A program made the translations under genes and the position numbers. A stretch of 8,468 nt of DNA. It comes from Cyclobacteriaceae bacterium. GTDB taxonomy: Bacteria; Bacteroidota; Bacteroidia; Cytophagales; Cyclobacteriaceae. The notes under the pieces are model-generated. The model was not told where the DNA came from, did no database searches, and was given only the letters and a program-made list of their open reading frames with translations. Of this stretch, positions 1-6,671 are shown piece after piece (position 1 is the stretch's first letter; each line of letters begins with the position of its first letter). Location of the stretch: contig JAOUOM010000055.1 of NCBI GenBank assembly GCA_029880385.1, positions 1 to 8,468 of the forward strand, read 5' to 3'.

Positions 1-60
1 GAAGCAGTAATCACGGCGAAGATTACGGTATTGGCTGGTAAGACCTCCACCCACCCTTAA
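1..60 (+). CDS. 3' end of an upstream gene, frame uncertain
   Basis: The first bases precede a strong terminator and so are probably the tail of a forward gene. In frame 1 they read without interruption to a TAA at 58-60 and end in ...LAGKTSTHP. A competing reading in frame 3 ends in ...HGEDYGIGW at a TAA at 39-41. Its aromatic last residue would suit an outer-membrane barrel. Both stops lie sensibly close to the hairpin that follows, and about twenty codons are too few to choose. No product can be assigned. Confidence 0.3.
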   Translation, partial: EAVITAKITVLAGKTSTHP

Positions 61-84
61 ATCCCACCACTGGTGGGATTTTTT
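59..84 (+). terminator. Intrinsic terminator of the upstream gene
   Basis: Bases 59-69 (AAATCCCACCA) and 71-81 (TGGTGGGATTT) are a perfect inverted repeat around C70. In RNA this gives a stem of about 9 bp with a small loop, followed directly by a T run ending at 84. It begins at or just after the stop of the upstream reading frame. It therefore separates that gene from the exported-protein gene that starts at 202. Confidence 0.8.
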
Positions 85-187
85 GTTGTTTATGCAGCCG
101 TCAGGCAAGTACTTCGCGGCATCGTTTTAATCCGTCCGGGCCTGGTGTATGATCCAGTCTGGAACCGGATTTGTTGTTTTCCAAAAC

Positions 188-192
188 AAAGG
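188..192 (+). promoter_or_regulatory. Ribosome binding site supporting the start at 202
   Basis: AAAGG lies 9 bases before the ATG at 202. The open frame also runs back to an ATG at 73, but that one sits inside the upstream terminator stem, and its 43 extra codons would put unrelated sequence before an obvious signal peptide. The site at 188-192 and the signal peptide together favour the 202 start. An ATG at 208 is a close alternative. Confidence 0.5.
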
Positions 193-201
193 CCTCTTTA
201 C

Positions 202-1467
202 ATGTCAATGAAGCGCACACTTCTTCTTCTTCCTTTTTTGTTCCTTTTTTTCCTTCCTTCATTTTCCCAGCCCAAGCTGATGGTATTCCTTGATTGCAGC
301 AATACAGGCTGTGACTGGAATTATATCCGCACAGAGCTTCCCGTTGTCAACTATTCCCGGGATCGGATCGCATCAGATGTACACGTGCTCATCACCAACC
401 AATGGAACGGAAGTGGTGGCCGTGAGTACCAGATGATTTTTTACGGTCAAAATGAATTTGCCAGTTGCGTTGACACCATTTCATACAAAACTAAATTCAA
501 TTCAACCGAATTCGAACTTCGACAGGCCATGGTGACAAACCTGAAAGTTGGACTGGTGCCCTTTCTGATCAAAAATGGACAATTAGACCTGATCAAAGTG
601 GAATTCGGTGAAGTACAGGACACGACTGAACACAACGTCGAGCAGGAAGATCCATGGAATTACTGGTCGATACGTCTGGGTGCAAATGGAAACATCGGTA
701 TTGACCAGAATTATACAAGTACACGATTGGGCGGGTCGATACGGAGCTCACAGGTGACAGATGAAAAGAAAGTGGTTTTTTCTGTTTTCGGGAATGAAAA
801 CAACTCAGAATATACCTATGTCAACGACTCAGGTTTCACAGAAAAAACCCTGGTCATCAACCATGAATACGGCTTTGACCACATGAATATCTGGAGTATG
901 GGCGAAAAATGGGCACTTGGATATGAAGTTGGCTACTTTAGCAATACCTTCAATAATTTCAAGAATGTATATTATGCCAGTCCGAGCATCGAATACAACC
1001 TGTTTCCCTACAGTGATGTAAACAACAAAATGCTGACGTTGCGCTATGGAATAGGTGCTTCCCAAAACGAGTACATCGACACAACCCTCTATAATAAAAC
1101 AGCGGAATTTGTGGGTGCCGAATACCTGAGCCTCACTTCCCGATTCAACCAGAAATGGGGCAACATCGAGACGCGTCTAAAATACCAGCACTATTTTCAT
1201 GATCTGGCATTGAATAACCTTAGTTTTAATTCAGACATAGAAGTACGGGTAACAGGTGGACTGTCGTTCAATATCTATTTATGGGGAGCATTGGTTCACG
1301 ATCAGATATACCTGCCAAAAGGTGATGCCAATGCCGAACAAGTGCTGACACGCCAGCGGGCCCTGGCCAGTAGTTTTAATTTTCGTACCTATTTTGGATT
1401 CAACTATCGCTTTGGCTCCAAACTCAACAATTTCGTCAATCCCCGCTTTGGAAGCCGCGGTTTCTAA
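202..1467 (+). CDS. Exported protein, probable outer-membrane beta-barrel
   Basis: From the ATG at 202 the protein has 421 residues. Residues 1-22 form a signal peptide: a short basic start (K4, R5), a long Leu/Phe core and a probable cut before Q23. Residues 26-140 look like a small folded domain with the stretches VFLDC (28-32), RDRIASDVHVLIT (53-65) and GSGGREYQMIFYG (70-82) and cysteines at 32, 37 and 89. From about residue 152 (WNYWSIRLG) to the end, the protein alternates aromatic and polar residues as membrane beta-strands do, and it finishes in FGFNYRFG... with a terminal Phe. From memory, this arrangement resembles uncharacterised outer-membrane proteins in Bacteroidota, Acidobacteria and Gemmatimonadota. 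I know no name or function for it. The gene stands alone, after a terminator and convergent to the operon on the other strand. Confidence 0.85.
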   Translation: MSMKRTLLLLPFLFLFFLPSFSQPKLMVFLDCSNTGCDWNYIRTELPVVNYSRDRIASDVHVLITNQWNGSGGREYQMIFYGQNEFASCVDTISYKTKFNSTEFELRQAMVTNLKVGLVPFLIKNGQLDLIKVEFGEVQDTTEHNVEQEDPWNYWSIRLGANGNIGIDQNYTSTRLGGSIRSSQVTDEKKVVFSVFGNENNSEYTYVNDSGFTEKTLVINHEYGFDHMNIWSMGEKWALGYEVGYFSNTFNNFKNVYYASPSIEYNLFPYSDVNNKMLTLRYGIGASQNEYIDTTLYNKTAEFVGAEYLSLTSRFNQKWGNIETRLKYQHYFHDLALNNLSFNSDIEVRVTGGLSFNIYLWGALVHDQIYLPKGDANAEQVLTRQRALASSFNFRTYFGFNYRFGSKLNNFVNPRFGSRGF

Positions 1468-1502
1468 TGCTATTTAACTGAAAACAGAGGTGACTGCCCA
1501 AG

Positions 1503-1530
1503 CGGGAAGGTCATGGATTCCGGCTTCCCG
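1503..1530. other. Small hairpin after the exported-protein gene
   Basis: CGGGAAG at 1503-1509 pairs with CTTCCCG at 1524-1530 around a 14-base loop. No T run follows on the forward strand, so it is not a standard intrinsic terminator. It may stabilise the 3' end of the 202-1467 transcript or belong to the structured element just downstream. I see no coding potential here. Confidence 0.4.
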
Positions 1531-1550
1531 GGGAGATCTGACGTGTGTTT

Positions 1551-1661
1551 GCAGCCCTGATCGAAGCGGCATCCTTTCCCTGAAGGGGGTAAGGGACGGG
1601 AGGGAAAGATACAGCGAAGAGCAGGTAACACCGGTAGTAAAGGGCGAAATGGAAGCGCTCC
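1551..1661 (+). ncRNA. Candidate Flavo-1-like structured RNA
   Basis: This intergenic stretch does not look coding. It carries a pattern I recall from short structured elements between genes in Bacteroidota: AGCCCTGATCGAAGCGGCAT, then a hairpin, then GATACAGCG...AGCAGG, ending in GGAAGCGCTCC. The hairpin is visible: CTTTCCC at 1574-1580 pairs with GGGAAAG at 1602-1608. ATC before it and AT after it extend the stem past a bulged C, and the loop is G-rich. An outer pairing of CCTG (1556-1559) with CAGG (1622-1625) is also possible. I match it tentatively to the Flavo-1 motif from memory of the consensus. Ends are approximate. No convincing promoter precedes it, so it could be a separate small RNA or part of the upstream gene's 3' untranslated region. 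Confidence 0.5.
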
Positions 1662-1670
1662 AAATAATGC

Positions 1671-1700
1671 AAAAAAAAAGGCGTCCTTTCGAACGCCTTT
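1671..1700 (-). terminator. Intrinsic terminator of the lip-etf operon
   Basis: On the reverse strand AAAGGCGT (1700-1693) pairs with ACGCCTTT (1684-1677) around an 8-base loop, and a run of T follows (complement of the A run 1671-1679). It lies 20 bases past the stop of the membrane iron-sulfur gene, so it ends the operon. Read on the forward strand, the same stem is followed only by TTTCCTCTT, so it may work weakly in both directions. Confidence 0.87.
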
Positions 1701-1720
1701 CCTCTTCCCTACATGTTGGT

Positions 1721-3787
1721 TTATATCGCTTCTTCCACCAGGTGGATGATGTCTTTCACTTCAATTTTCCCCTCGTTTCCACTGGTTTTGACGGCATCGG
1801 AAAACATGGCGTAATCCTTGGGGCACGCGACGATAAAGTACGGCACATCGCCGAGCGTGAGGGCCTCTTTGATGCGGTTTTCGCTGGGGCGTTCTTCCAT
1901 TTTGGAGTCGTCCATCCAGATGCGGCCACCACCTGCGCCACAGCAGAATGAATTTTCTTTGCAGCGCGGCATGTCCTGTAGTTCTACACCGAGGGCTTCC
2001 ATCAGCTGACGGGGAGCATCCACCTCTCCATTGTAACGACCGAGGTAGCAGGGGTCGTGGTAGGTGACTTTGTAGCCCAGCTTTTTATTGATTTTCAATG
2101 TACCGTCTTTGATGAGGCGAAGCAACAGGCCGGTATAATGCTCGATTTCGTATGATCCGCCAAACTCAGGGTATTCGTTTTTGATGGTATTGTAGGAGTG
2201 TGGGTCGGTCGTGAAAATTTTCTTAAACCTGGATTTTTCCAACACGGCCATGTTATCTTCCACCAGCATTTCGTAAAGGCCTTCTTCCCCTACCCGGCGC
2301 ACATCATTTCCTGCATTCTTTTCACCTTCATAGAGGAGGCCAAAATCCACACCGGCTTTGGTCAATACCCGGGCTACCCTGCGGGAAATATCCTGGATCC
2401 TACCGTCATAGGAGGCATAATCACCCACAAACCACAGGTATTCGGCTTCTTCCTTGCGCACATCCTTGATTTTGAAATCCAGTTCTTTGGTCCAGGCGGC
2501 CCGGTTACGTTCGGACTGGCCAAAGGAATTACCATAATCGCCAATATTGGCCAGGGTATCCTGCAGCATGGTTTCCATGTTGCCTTCGTCGACCAAAGCC
2601 CTTCGGAGGTTGACGATGCTCGTGAGGTGTTCAATTCCTACCGGACAGGTTTCCACACAGGCCATACAGGTAGTACAGGACCAGAGCACATCCTTGCTGA
2701 TTACTTCACCTGCAATTTTTTTACCCGCTGTTGGTTCTTTGGCAAAAGTCTGCTGGAACCATTCGGGAGAGCCAATGGCCCGATCGGCATGGGTACGCAA
2801 ATCGAGGATCAGATCGCGGGGTGACAAAGCTGTACCGGCATTGCGTGCAGGGCATACGCTGTGGCATCTTCCGCACTTGGTACAGGCGTCAAAATCCATG
2901 AGTTCCTTCCAGGTAAAATCCTGAATGGTATTGTAGCCCATCCCTACTTTCATGCGTTCTTCGTCGACACGGGGCAGACGCTTGGCGGCCAAATCGTCAT
3001 TAAACATCAGGTTGGCAAAGTCGATGAGCATGTGCATGGCCTTGGAATACGGGATGTAGGCAATGAAAAACATCACCATTACGGCATGAACCCACCAGCC
3101 ATAGAGATGGATGGTATTGGCAGCGGAGGTCATGCCCATGCTGTCGATCAGGTCGGCAATGGCCCAGCCAACGGGCGACCAAACTTCAAATGCCGGGCGA
3201 TCTGCTGCAATCCTCACCCCCTCGATCAGGAAGCCTGTGAGTCCGATAAGGAACAGGAGCCAAAGGAAAATTTTGTCATCGGTGGCATAGCCTTTTCGAT
3301 TGTATTGGTCAGGCTTGAGGTCGTTTCGTGTATAGTCAAGCTGGGCTGGTTTTTTTGCCCGGCGCACCATCATCATCAGCAATCCAACAAGGAAAAAGAC
3401 ACCAAACACATCGAGTACCAAAGAAAACCCAAGGTAGAACGTGCCCTGAAGGATATGCACCCCTATCAATCGCAGGAAATCATGGTCAATGGCCACGATG
3501 GCCGTTCCGATCAGCAAAATGATAAACCCCCAGAAGATCAGCCAGTGGGCAAAGCCGGCAAAGGCATCCCGTTTAAACACTGTTGAGTTTTTTCCCATGA
3601 TCGCTGCCGCCTTCATAAACCGGCCAAACAGGTTGTCGAGCCTGGCATCGGCACGACCTTTCCGATACTTCTGGATACGCAAATAAAATCCGTAGATAAA
3701 AATGGCGATGGTTGAAAAGGCGATCACATAAAAGGCGATCTGAAGCAGGAAGGGAAAATTCCTGAAAATTTCACGAGTTTCTACCAT
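1721..3787 (-). CDS. Membrane-bound Fe-S oxidoreductase, ETF:menaquinone oxidoreductase type (EMO/EtfD)
   Basis: A 688-residue protein likely to take electrons from reduced EtfAB and pass them to menaquinone in the cytoplasmic membrane. About five hydrophobic segments (roughly 12-37, 82-100, 113-140, 172-190, 224-248) form a NarI-like part. H81, H111, H227, H234 and H252 are possible heme ligands. Two 4Fe-4S motifs follow: C302/C305/C308/C312 and C371/C374/C377/C381, each closing with Cys-Pro. The C-terminal half is a tandem CCG (HdrD/GlpC-type) region. The first copy (about 452-560) has lost its cysteines: GD at 455-456, NA at 491-492, and DPHS at 528-531. The second keeps C580, C615 and C616 (in FCCGAGGG) and C655, but its final CxxC is CPKD. 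C609 is an extra cysteine. Placement right after etfB and etfA, 41 bases away and last in the operon, supports the role. It is not a nitrate reductase subunit or a soluble GlpC. The start ATG has only a weak AAAGAA upstream. Confidence 0.92.
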   Translation of the reverse strand: MVETREIFRNFPFLLQIAFYVIAFSTIAIFIYGFYLRIQKYRKGRADARLDNLFGRFMKAAAIMGKNSTVFKRDAFAGFAHWLIFWGFIILLIGTAIVAIDHDFLRLIGVHILQGTFYLGFSLVLDVFGVFFLVGLLMMMVRRAKKPAQLDYTRNDLKPDQYNRKGYATDDKIFLWLLFLIGLTGFLIEGVRIAADRPAFEVWSPVGWAIADLIDSMGMTSAANTIHLYGWWVHAVMVMFFIAYIPYSKAMHMLIDFANLMFNDDLAAKRLPRVDEERMKVGMGYNTIQDFTWKELMDFDACTKCGRCHSVCPARNAGTALSPRDLILDLRTHADRAIGSPEWFQQTFAKEPTAGKKIAGEVISKDVLWSCTTCMACVETCPVGIEHLTSIVNLRRALVDEGNMETMLQDTLANIGDYGNSFGQSERNRAAWTKELDFKIKDVRKEEAEYLWFVGDYASYDGRIQDISRRVARVLTKAGVDFGLLYEGEKNAGNDVRRVGEEGLYEMLVEDNMAVLEKSRFKKIFTTDPHSYNTIKNEYPEFGGSYEIEHYTGLLLRLIKDGTLKINKKLGYKVTYHDPCYLGRYNGEVDAPRQLMEALGVELQDMPRCKENSFCCGAGGGRIWMDDSKMEERPSENRIKEALTLGDVPYFIVACPKDYAMFSDAVKTSGNEGKIEVKDIIHLVEEAI

Positions 3788-3828
3788 GGTATTCTTTGGT
3801 TAAATAAAAATAATCGTTTGGTTTATGG

Positions 3829-4785
3829 TTACAGTTTTCCTGTCAAAGCCGGGATGATATCAAAAAGGTCGCCCTCCACACCATAATGTGCAAAGTCAAA
3901 AATTGGTGCTTTGGGGTCAGAATTGACGGCAATGATCAGTTCGGCATCTTTCATCCCTTCGATGTGCTCAGGGGCACCGCTGATCCCCAGGGCCAGGTAC
4001 AATTTTGGTTTCACTTTCAAACCGGATTTTCCTACCTGCCGAGTTTTTGGCATCCATTTACTATCGACAATCGGGCGTGAGCATGAAACAGCCCCACCGA
4101 GTTTGGCGGCCAGTTCCTCCACCATCGGAAGGTTATCGGAATTTTGGATCCCCCTGCCTACACTTACCAGAATCGGCTGTTGTGTAATATCCACATCGCT
4201 CTTGTCAGGTTCGATCAGCTGTTTGAATTTGATGGTAAGTCCACCCAGGTCTACTGCAAAATCATCGATTGCCGGTGCCCCGTCTTTCCTGCCAGCGTCG
4301 GCAGAAGCTGCCCCCGGCAATACACTCATCACGCAATGACCGGCACTGGTTTGGGACTCCACGTTCATTTTGCCCCCATACAGCTGGCTGACAACCGTAA
4401 GGCTGCCACCGGAAACCGATATACCGGAAACATATGCCAGCAACGGCATGTTTTGAGAAACGGAAATAGCAGGTCCCATTTCCATGCCCTGCGATGAATA
4501 GGCAGTCAGTACCACACGGGGCATATTGGCTGCCACAATGGCTGAGGCCGCTTTGGCATGTGCCTGGGGGTTAAAATTGGCCAATGATTCATGATCGGCG
4601 TAGATAACCTTGTCTGCCGCACCCAGTTGTGATGCAAGGTCTTTTTGATTGTGTCCCATAAGTACAGCGACCAACTCACCACCGGTAGCGGAAGCTACTT
4701 CCCTGCCCATGGCCAGCATTTCAAACGATGAATCGTCAAATTGACCGTTGATATGTTCTGTGATTACAAATACCTGGTTACTCAT
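3829..4785 (-). CDS. etfA: Electron transfer flavoprotein alpha subunit
   Basis: 318 residues, the usual EtfA length. It pairs with EtfB to form the soluble FAD-containing ETF that collects electrons from acyl-CoA dehydrogenases. The N-terminal domain (about 1-190) begins with VFVITEH. The C-terminal FAD domain shows the family pattern: VSVGRGI at 207-213, SRPIVDSKW at 236-244, RQVGKSG at 249-255, LALGISGAPEHIEGM at 264-278, AVNSDPKAPIF at 286-296 and YGVEGDLFDIIPAL at 301-314. Its ATG overlaps the etfB stop as ATGA, so translation is probably coupled. An AAAAGGA site precedes it. The pair cannot be assigned to a bifurcating or non-bifurcating ETF group by eye. The neighbouring quinone oxidoreductase favours simple transfer to menaquinone. 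Confidence 0.97.
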   Translation of the reverse strand: MSNQVFVITEHINGQFDDSSFEMLAMGREVASATGGELVAVLMGHNQKDLASQLGAADKVIYADHESLANFNPQAHAKAASAIVAANMPRVVLTAYSSQGMEMGPAISVSQNMPLLAYVSGISVSGGSLTVVSQLYGGKMNVESQTSAGHCVMSVLPGAASADAGRKDGAPAIDDFAVDLGGLTIKFKQLIEPDKSDVDITQQPILVSVGRGIQNSDNLPMVEELAAKLGGAVSCSRPIVDSKWMPKTRQVGKSGLKVKPKLYLALGISGAPEHIEGMKDAELIIAVNSDPKAPIFDFAHYGVEGDLFDIIPALTGKL

Positions 4786-5546
4786 TTTATTCCTTTTGAT
4801 TTTAAAAGTTCAACAATTTTTGCTGCCTGGTCTTCGGCACTTCCGCCGATCATCTCGGCACCCCCACCACTCACCGGCGTAAAGTATTTCGTGATGTCCG
4901 ACCCGGACGAAACGCCCACATCACCAGCCGCTACCTCTTCAATAGAAGCTGAGCGCATGATCTGGCGTACTTTGGCCACCGGTACATATCTGGGCGACTG
5001 ACGTGCAGCCTGAATGCCGAGAACCATTGGGAAGGTTCCTTCGAATTCCGCGACCAATCCTCCTCCATATTCTTTGGAAATAACCGCCTGATCTCCGGCT
5101 ACCGTTACGCTGGTGACGACACTGACGTGCGGCTTGTCCAGGTAATGGGCCAATAATACAGCCAGCTGGCCATCCCTGTCGTCGATGGCTTGTACGCCGG
5201 TCATCACCAGGTCATACGACATGCCACCGATCACATTGGCAAGGGCTTTGGCCGCCTCGTGGCTGGAAAGCCCCGTCCCACTCACGCCGGTTACCTTGAT
5301 GATGGTATCTGCACCTTTTGCAGCAGCCGTAAACAGTGCTTTGTCTACATCATCCGAATCGAGGGCGATGGCCGTGACGGTTGCGCCTGTTTCTTCTTTG
5401 AGTATGAGTGCCTCTTCCAGTGCATGATCATCAAATTCATTCAGTTTAAATTTCATCCATTCCCGATTGAGGTCTTTTCCGGAATCATCAATCTCCAGCC
5501 CCTCTACCAGGTCAGGAACTTGCTTTATCGGTACGATTATGTTCAT
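4782..5546 (-). CDS. etfB: Electron transfer flavoprotein beta subunit
   Basis: 254 residues, typical for EtfB. It starts with IIVPIKQVPD (3-12), the usual opening of the family. The nucleotide-binding signature appears as GVQAIDDRDGQ at 117-127, followed by the conserved PHVSVV at 139-144. The stretch from about 172 to 200 (FPMVLGIQAARQSPRY and onward) corresponds to the recognition loop that docks partner dehydrogenases. In simple ETFs this subunit binds AMP and in bifurcating ones a second FAD. I cannot tell which applies here. The gene starts 20 bases after the upstream radical SAM stop, with no obvious ribosome binding site in the A/T-rich gap, and it overlaps etfA by four bases. Confidence 0.97.
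   Translation of the reverse strand: MNIIVPIKQVPDLVEGLEIDDSGKDLNREWMKFKLNEFDDHALEEALILKEETGATVTAIALDSDDVDKALFTAAAKGADTIIKVTGVSGTGLSSHEAAKALANVIGGMSYDLVMTGVQAIDDRDGQLAVLLAHYLDKPHVSVVTSVTVAGDQAVISKEYGGGLVAEFEGTFPMVLGIQAARQSPRYVPVAKVRQIMRSASIEEVAAGDVGVSSGSDITKYFTPVSGGGAEMIGGSAEDQAAKIVELLKSKGIK
4791..4797 (-). promoter_or_regulatory. Ribosome binding site of etfA inside etfB
   Basis: The reverse strand reads AAAAGGA five bases before the etfA ATG, within the last codons of etfB. Together with the ATGA stop-start overlap at 4785-4782, it suggests coupled translation that keeps the two ETF subunits near equal amounts. It is one of the few clear Shine-Dalgarno-like sites in the window. Confidence 0.6.
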
Positions 5547-5566
5547 GGTAAAAAATATGTTTATTG

Positions 5567-6658
5567 TTAGTTAATGATTTCTTCCAATGCGAGTTCGGCC
5601 CTGATTTCAGCCATATCACCGGTCTCCGGTTGAAAGGGATAATCCCGGAACGGCTCACTGGGCCGGTAGCTGCCGTATGGTCGGGTACATCCTACATCCG
5701 TCCCTGCCTCATTCGGGCACCCGTTGGTCATAAAGGGTGTGCCGTGATCGAGGGTACTTAATACATTTGCCACGGAGTTGTCTGGTGCATTCAGCTTTTT
5801 GATACTTCCATCCTCGTGATAGGTCAGTGCCTCTTTGGGCAAATCGTAGGTTTCGATGAGGTGTTTTACCAGTTGAATTCGTCTCCATCGTTTGATCTCT
5901 GCCTTATCCCAGTCTGCCAGGCGTGATTCTGCCTCGGGGTTGAAACTAAAGAGATAGGGCAAAATCTGGTTTTCCTTCAGGTGGTAAAACATGTCGATCA
6001 TTTCCTTGTCCGTTTCGCCCAGCCCGACAACCGTATGGATATTTACTTTCCAAGGCCCAAAAATCCGGCGTGACTCATTGATGATATGCCAGTAATTGTC
6101 CCAACGAAGCGAGCCATTCGGCACGTCGGTACGGTGTTTCCGAAAGGTCTCCGGCGTAATGGCATCCAGTCCAACACCAATCATATCCACACCCATGTCT
6201 TTGAATGTTTGTAGCCGCTCGGTGTTGAGCGTGGGGGGAGCTACCAATAAGGATAGCGGTGTTTTTACCTTTTCACGAAGTTTACGGGTGATCTCTACCG
6301 TATCCTTATAGGCACTACCGTGCGTGACCATGGAAATACACAAGCGCGTCAGCTTGTTTTCATGCTCGGCCATTCGGTCGATCAGTTCATCGGTATCGAC
6401 TAATGGCCATTCCACCCGTATAAAGGATTTTTCTTCATAGGCACCCGGACGTGTGCGTGCCAATCCACAATAGCTACAGTCCGAGAGACATCCATTGTCG
6501 TAATTGAGCAGAATATTTATCCCACCAAAATCAAATTCACGTGAAAACCTTCCTGACCGCAACCGTAATGCCATGGCACTGGCTGCACTGATCCGGACAA
6601 AATCCGGGCTTATTTTCCTCTCTGTTTCCTGTTGTGTGTTTTCAAGTGTTGAAATCAT
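5567..6658 (-). CDS. lipS2: Radical SAM protein, probable lipoyl synthase LipS2
   Basis: 363 residues. The radical SAM cluster motif CLSDCSYC (C57, C61, C64) has CxxxCxxC spacing. Further family features are SMVTHG at 109-114, IGVGLDAITPETF at 160-172 and VGLGETDKEM at 211-220, a likely SAM-contacting loop. C314 and C324, in GCPNEAGTDVGCTRPYG, and perhaps C107 are candidates for the second cluster that would be sacrificed as a sulfur source. LipS1 and LipS2 are biotin-synthase-like radical SAM enzymes that together insert the two sulfurs of lipoate. The nearby ligase and second radical SAM gene support that role over biotin synthesis. LipS2 rather than LipS1 is assigned because the partial gene at the right edge has the more BioB-like tail, and the two labels could be swapped. 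It starts 13 bases after the small unknown gene, behind a clear GAGGA site. Confidence 0.78.
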   Translation of the reverse strand: MISTLENTQQETERKISPDFVRISAASAMALRLRSGRFSREFDFGGINILLNYDNGCLSDCSYCGLARTRPGAYEEKSFIRVEWPLVDTDELIDRMAEHENKLTRLCISMVTHGSAYKDTVEITRKLREKVKTPLSLLVAPPTLNTERLQTFKDMGVDMIGVGLDAITPETFRKHRTDVPNGSLRWDNYWHIINESRRIFGPWKVNIHTVVGLGETDKEMIDMFYHLKENQILPYLFSFNPEAESRLADWDKAEIKRWRRIQLVKHLIETYDLPKEALTYHEDGSIKKLNAPDNSVANVLSTLDHGTPFMTNGCPNEAGTDVGCTRPYGSYRPSEPFRDYPFQPETGDMAEIRAELALEEIIN

Positions 6659-6662
6659 ATAG

Positions 6663-6667
6663 TCCTC
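6663..6667 (-). promoter_or_regulatory. Ribosome binding site of the lipS2-like gene
   Basis: The reverse strand reads GAGGA four bases before the ATG at 6658. It lies in the 13-base gap after the small unknown gene. It is the best Shine-Dalgarno match in the operon and fixes the start at 6658. Confidence 0.65.
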
Positions 6668-6671
6668 AATT

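Noticed and set aside
73..201. Start of the exported protein at the ATG at 73
   Set aside because: That ATG lies inside the upstream terminator stem and would put 43 unrelated residues before a clear signal peptide. A Shine-Dalgarno-like AAAGG precedes the ATG at 202.
1490..1951. A 153-codon forward open frame across the intergenic region and the EMO 3' end
   Set aside because: It runs through the operon terminator and antisense to a well-supported gene, and its translation shows no recognisable pattern.
2198..3586. Long forward open frames of 208 and 241 codons opposite the EMO gene
   Set aside because: They are antisense shadows of the conserved Fe-S protein. Their composition follows the complementary codons and shows no domain pattern.
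1721..3787. Nitrate reductase gamma subunit (NarI)
   Set aside because: Only the N-terminal membrane part is NarI-like. No NarGHJ genes are present, and the rest carries two 4Fe-4S motifs and CCG domains beside etfBA.
1721..5546. A FixABCX electron-bifurcating cluster
   Set aside because: No FixC-like flavoprotein or FixX ferredoxin is present. The third gene is an EMO-type membrane protein with CCG domains.
5567..6658. Biotin synthase (bioB)
   Set aside because: No other biotin genes are nearby, the C-terminal region differs from BioB, and a lipoate ligase is in the same operon.
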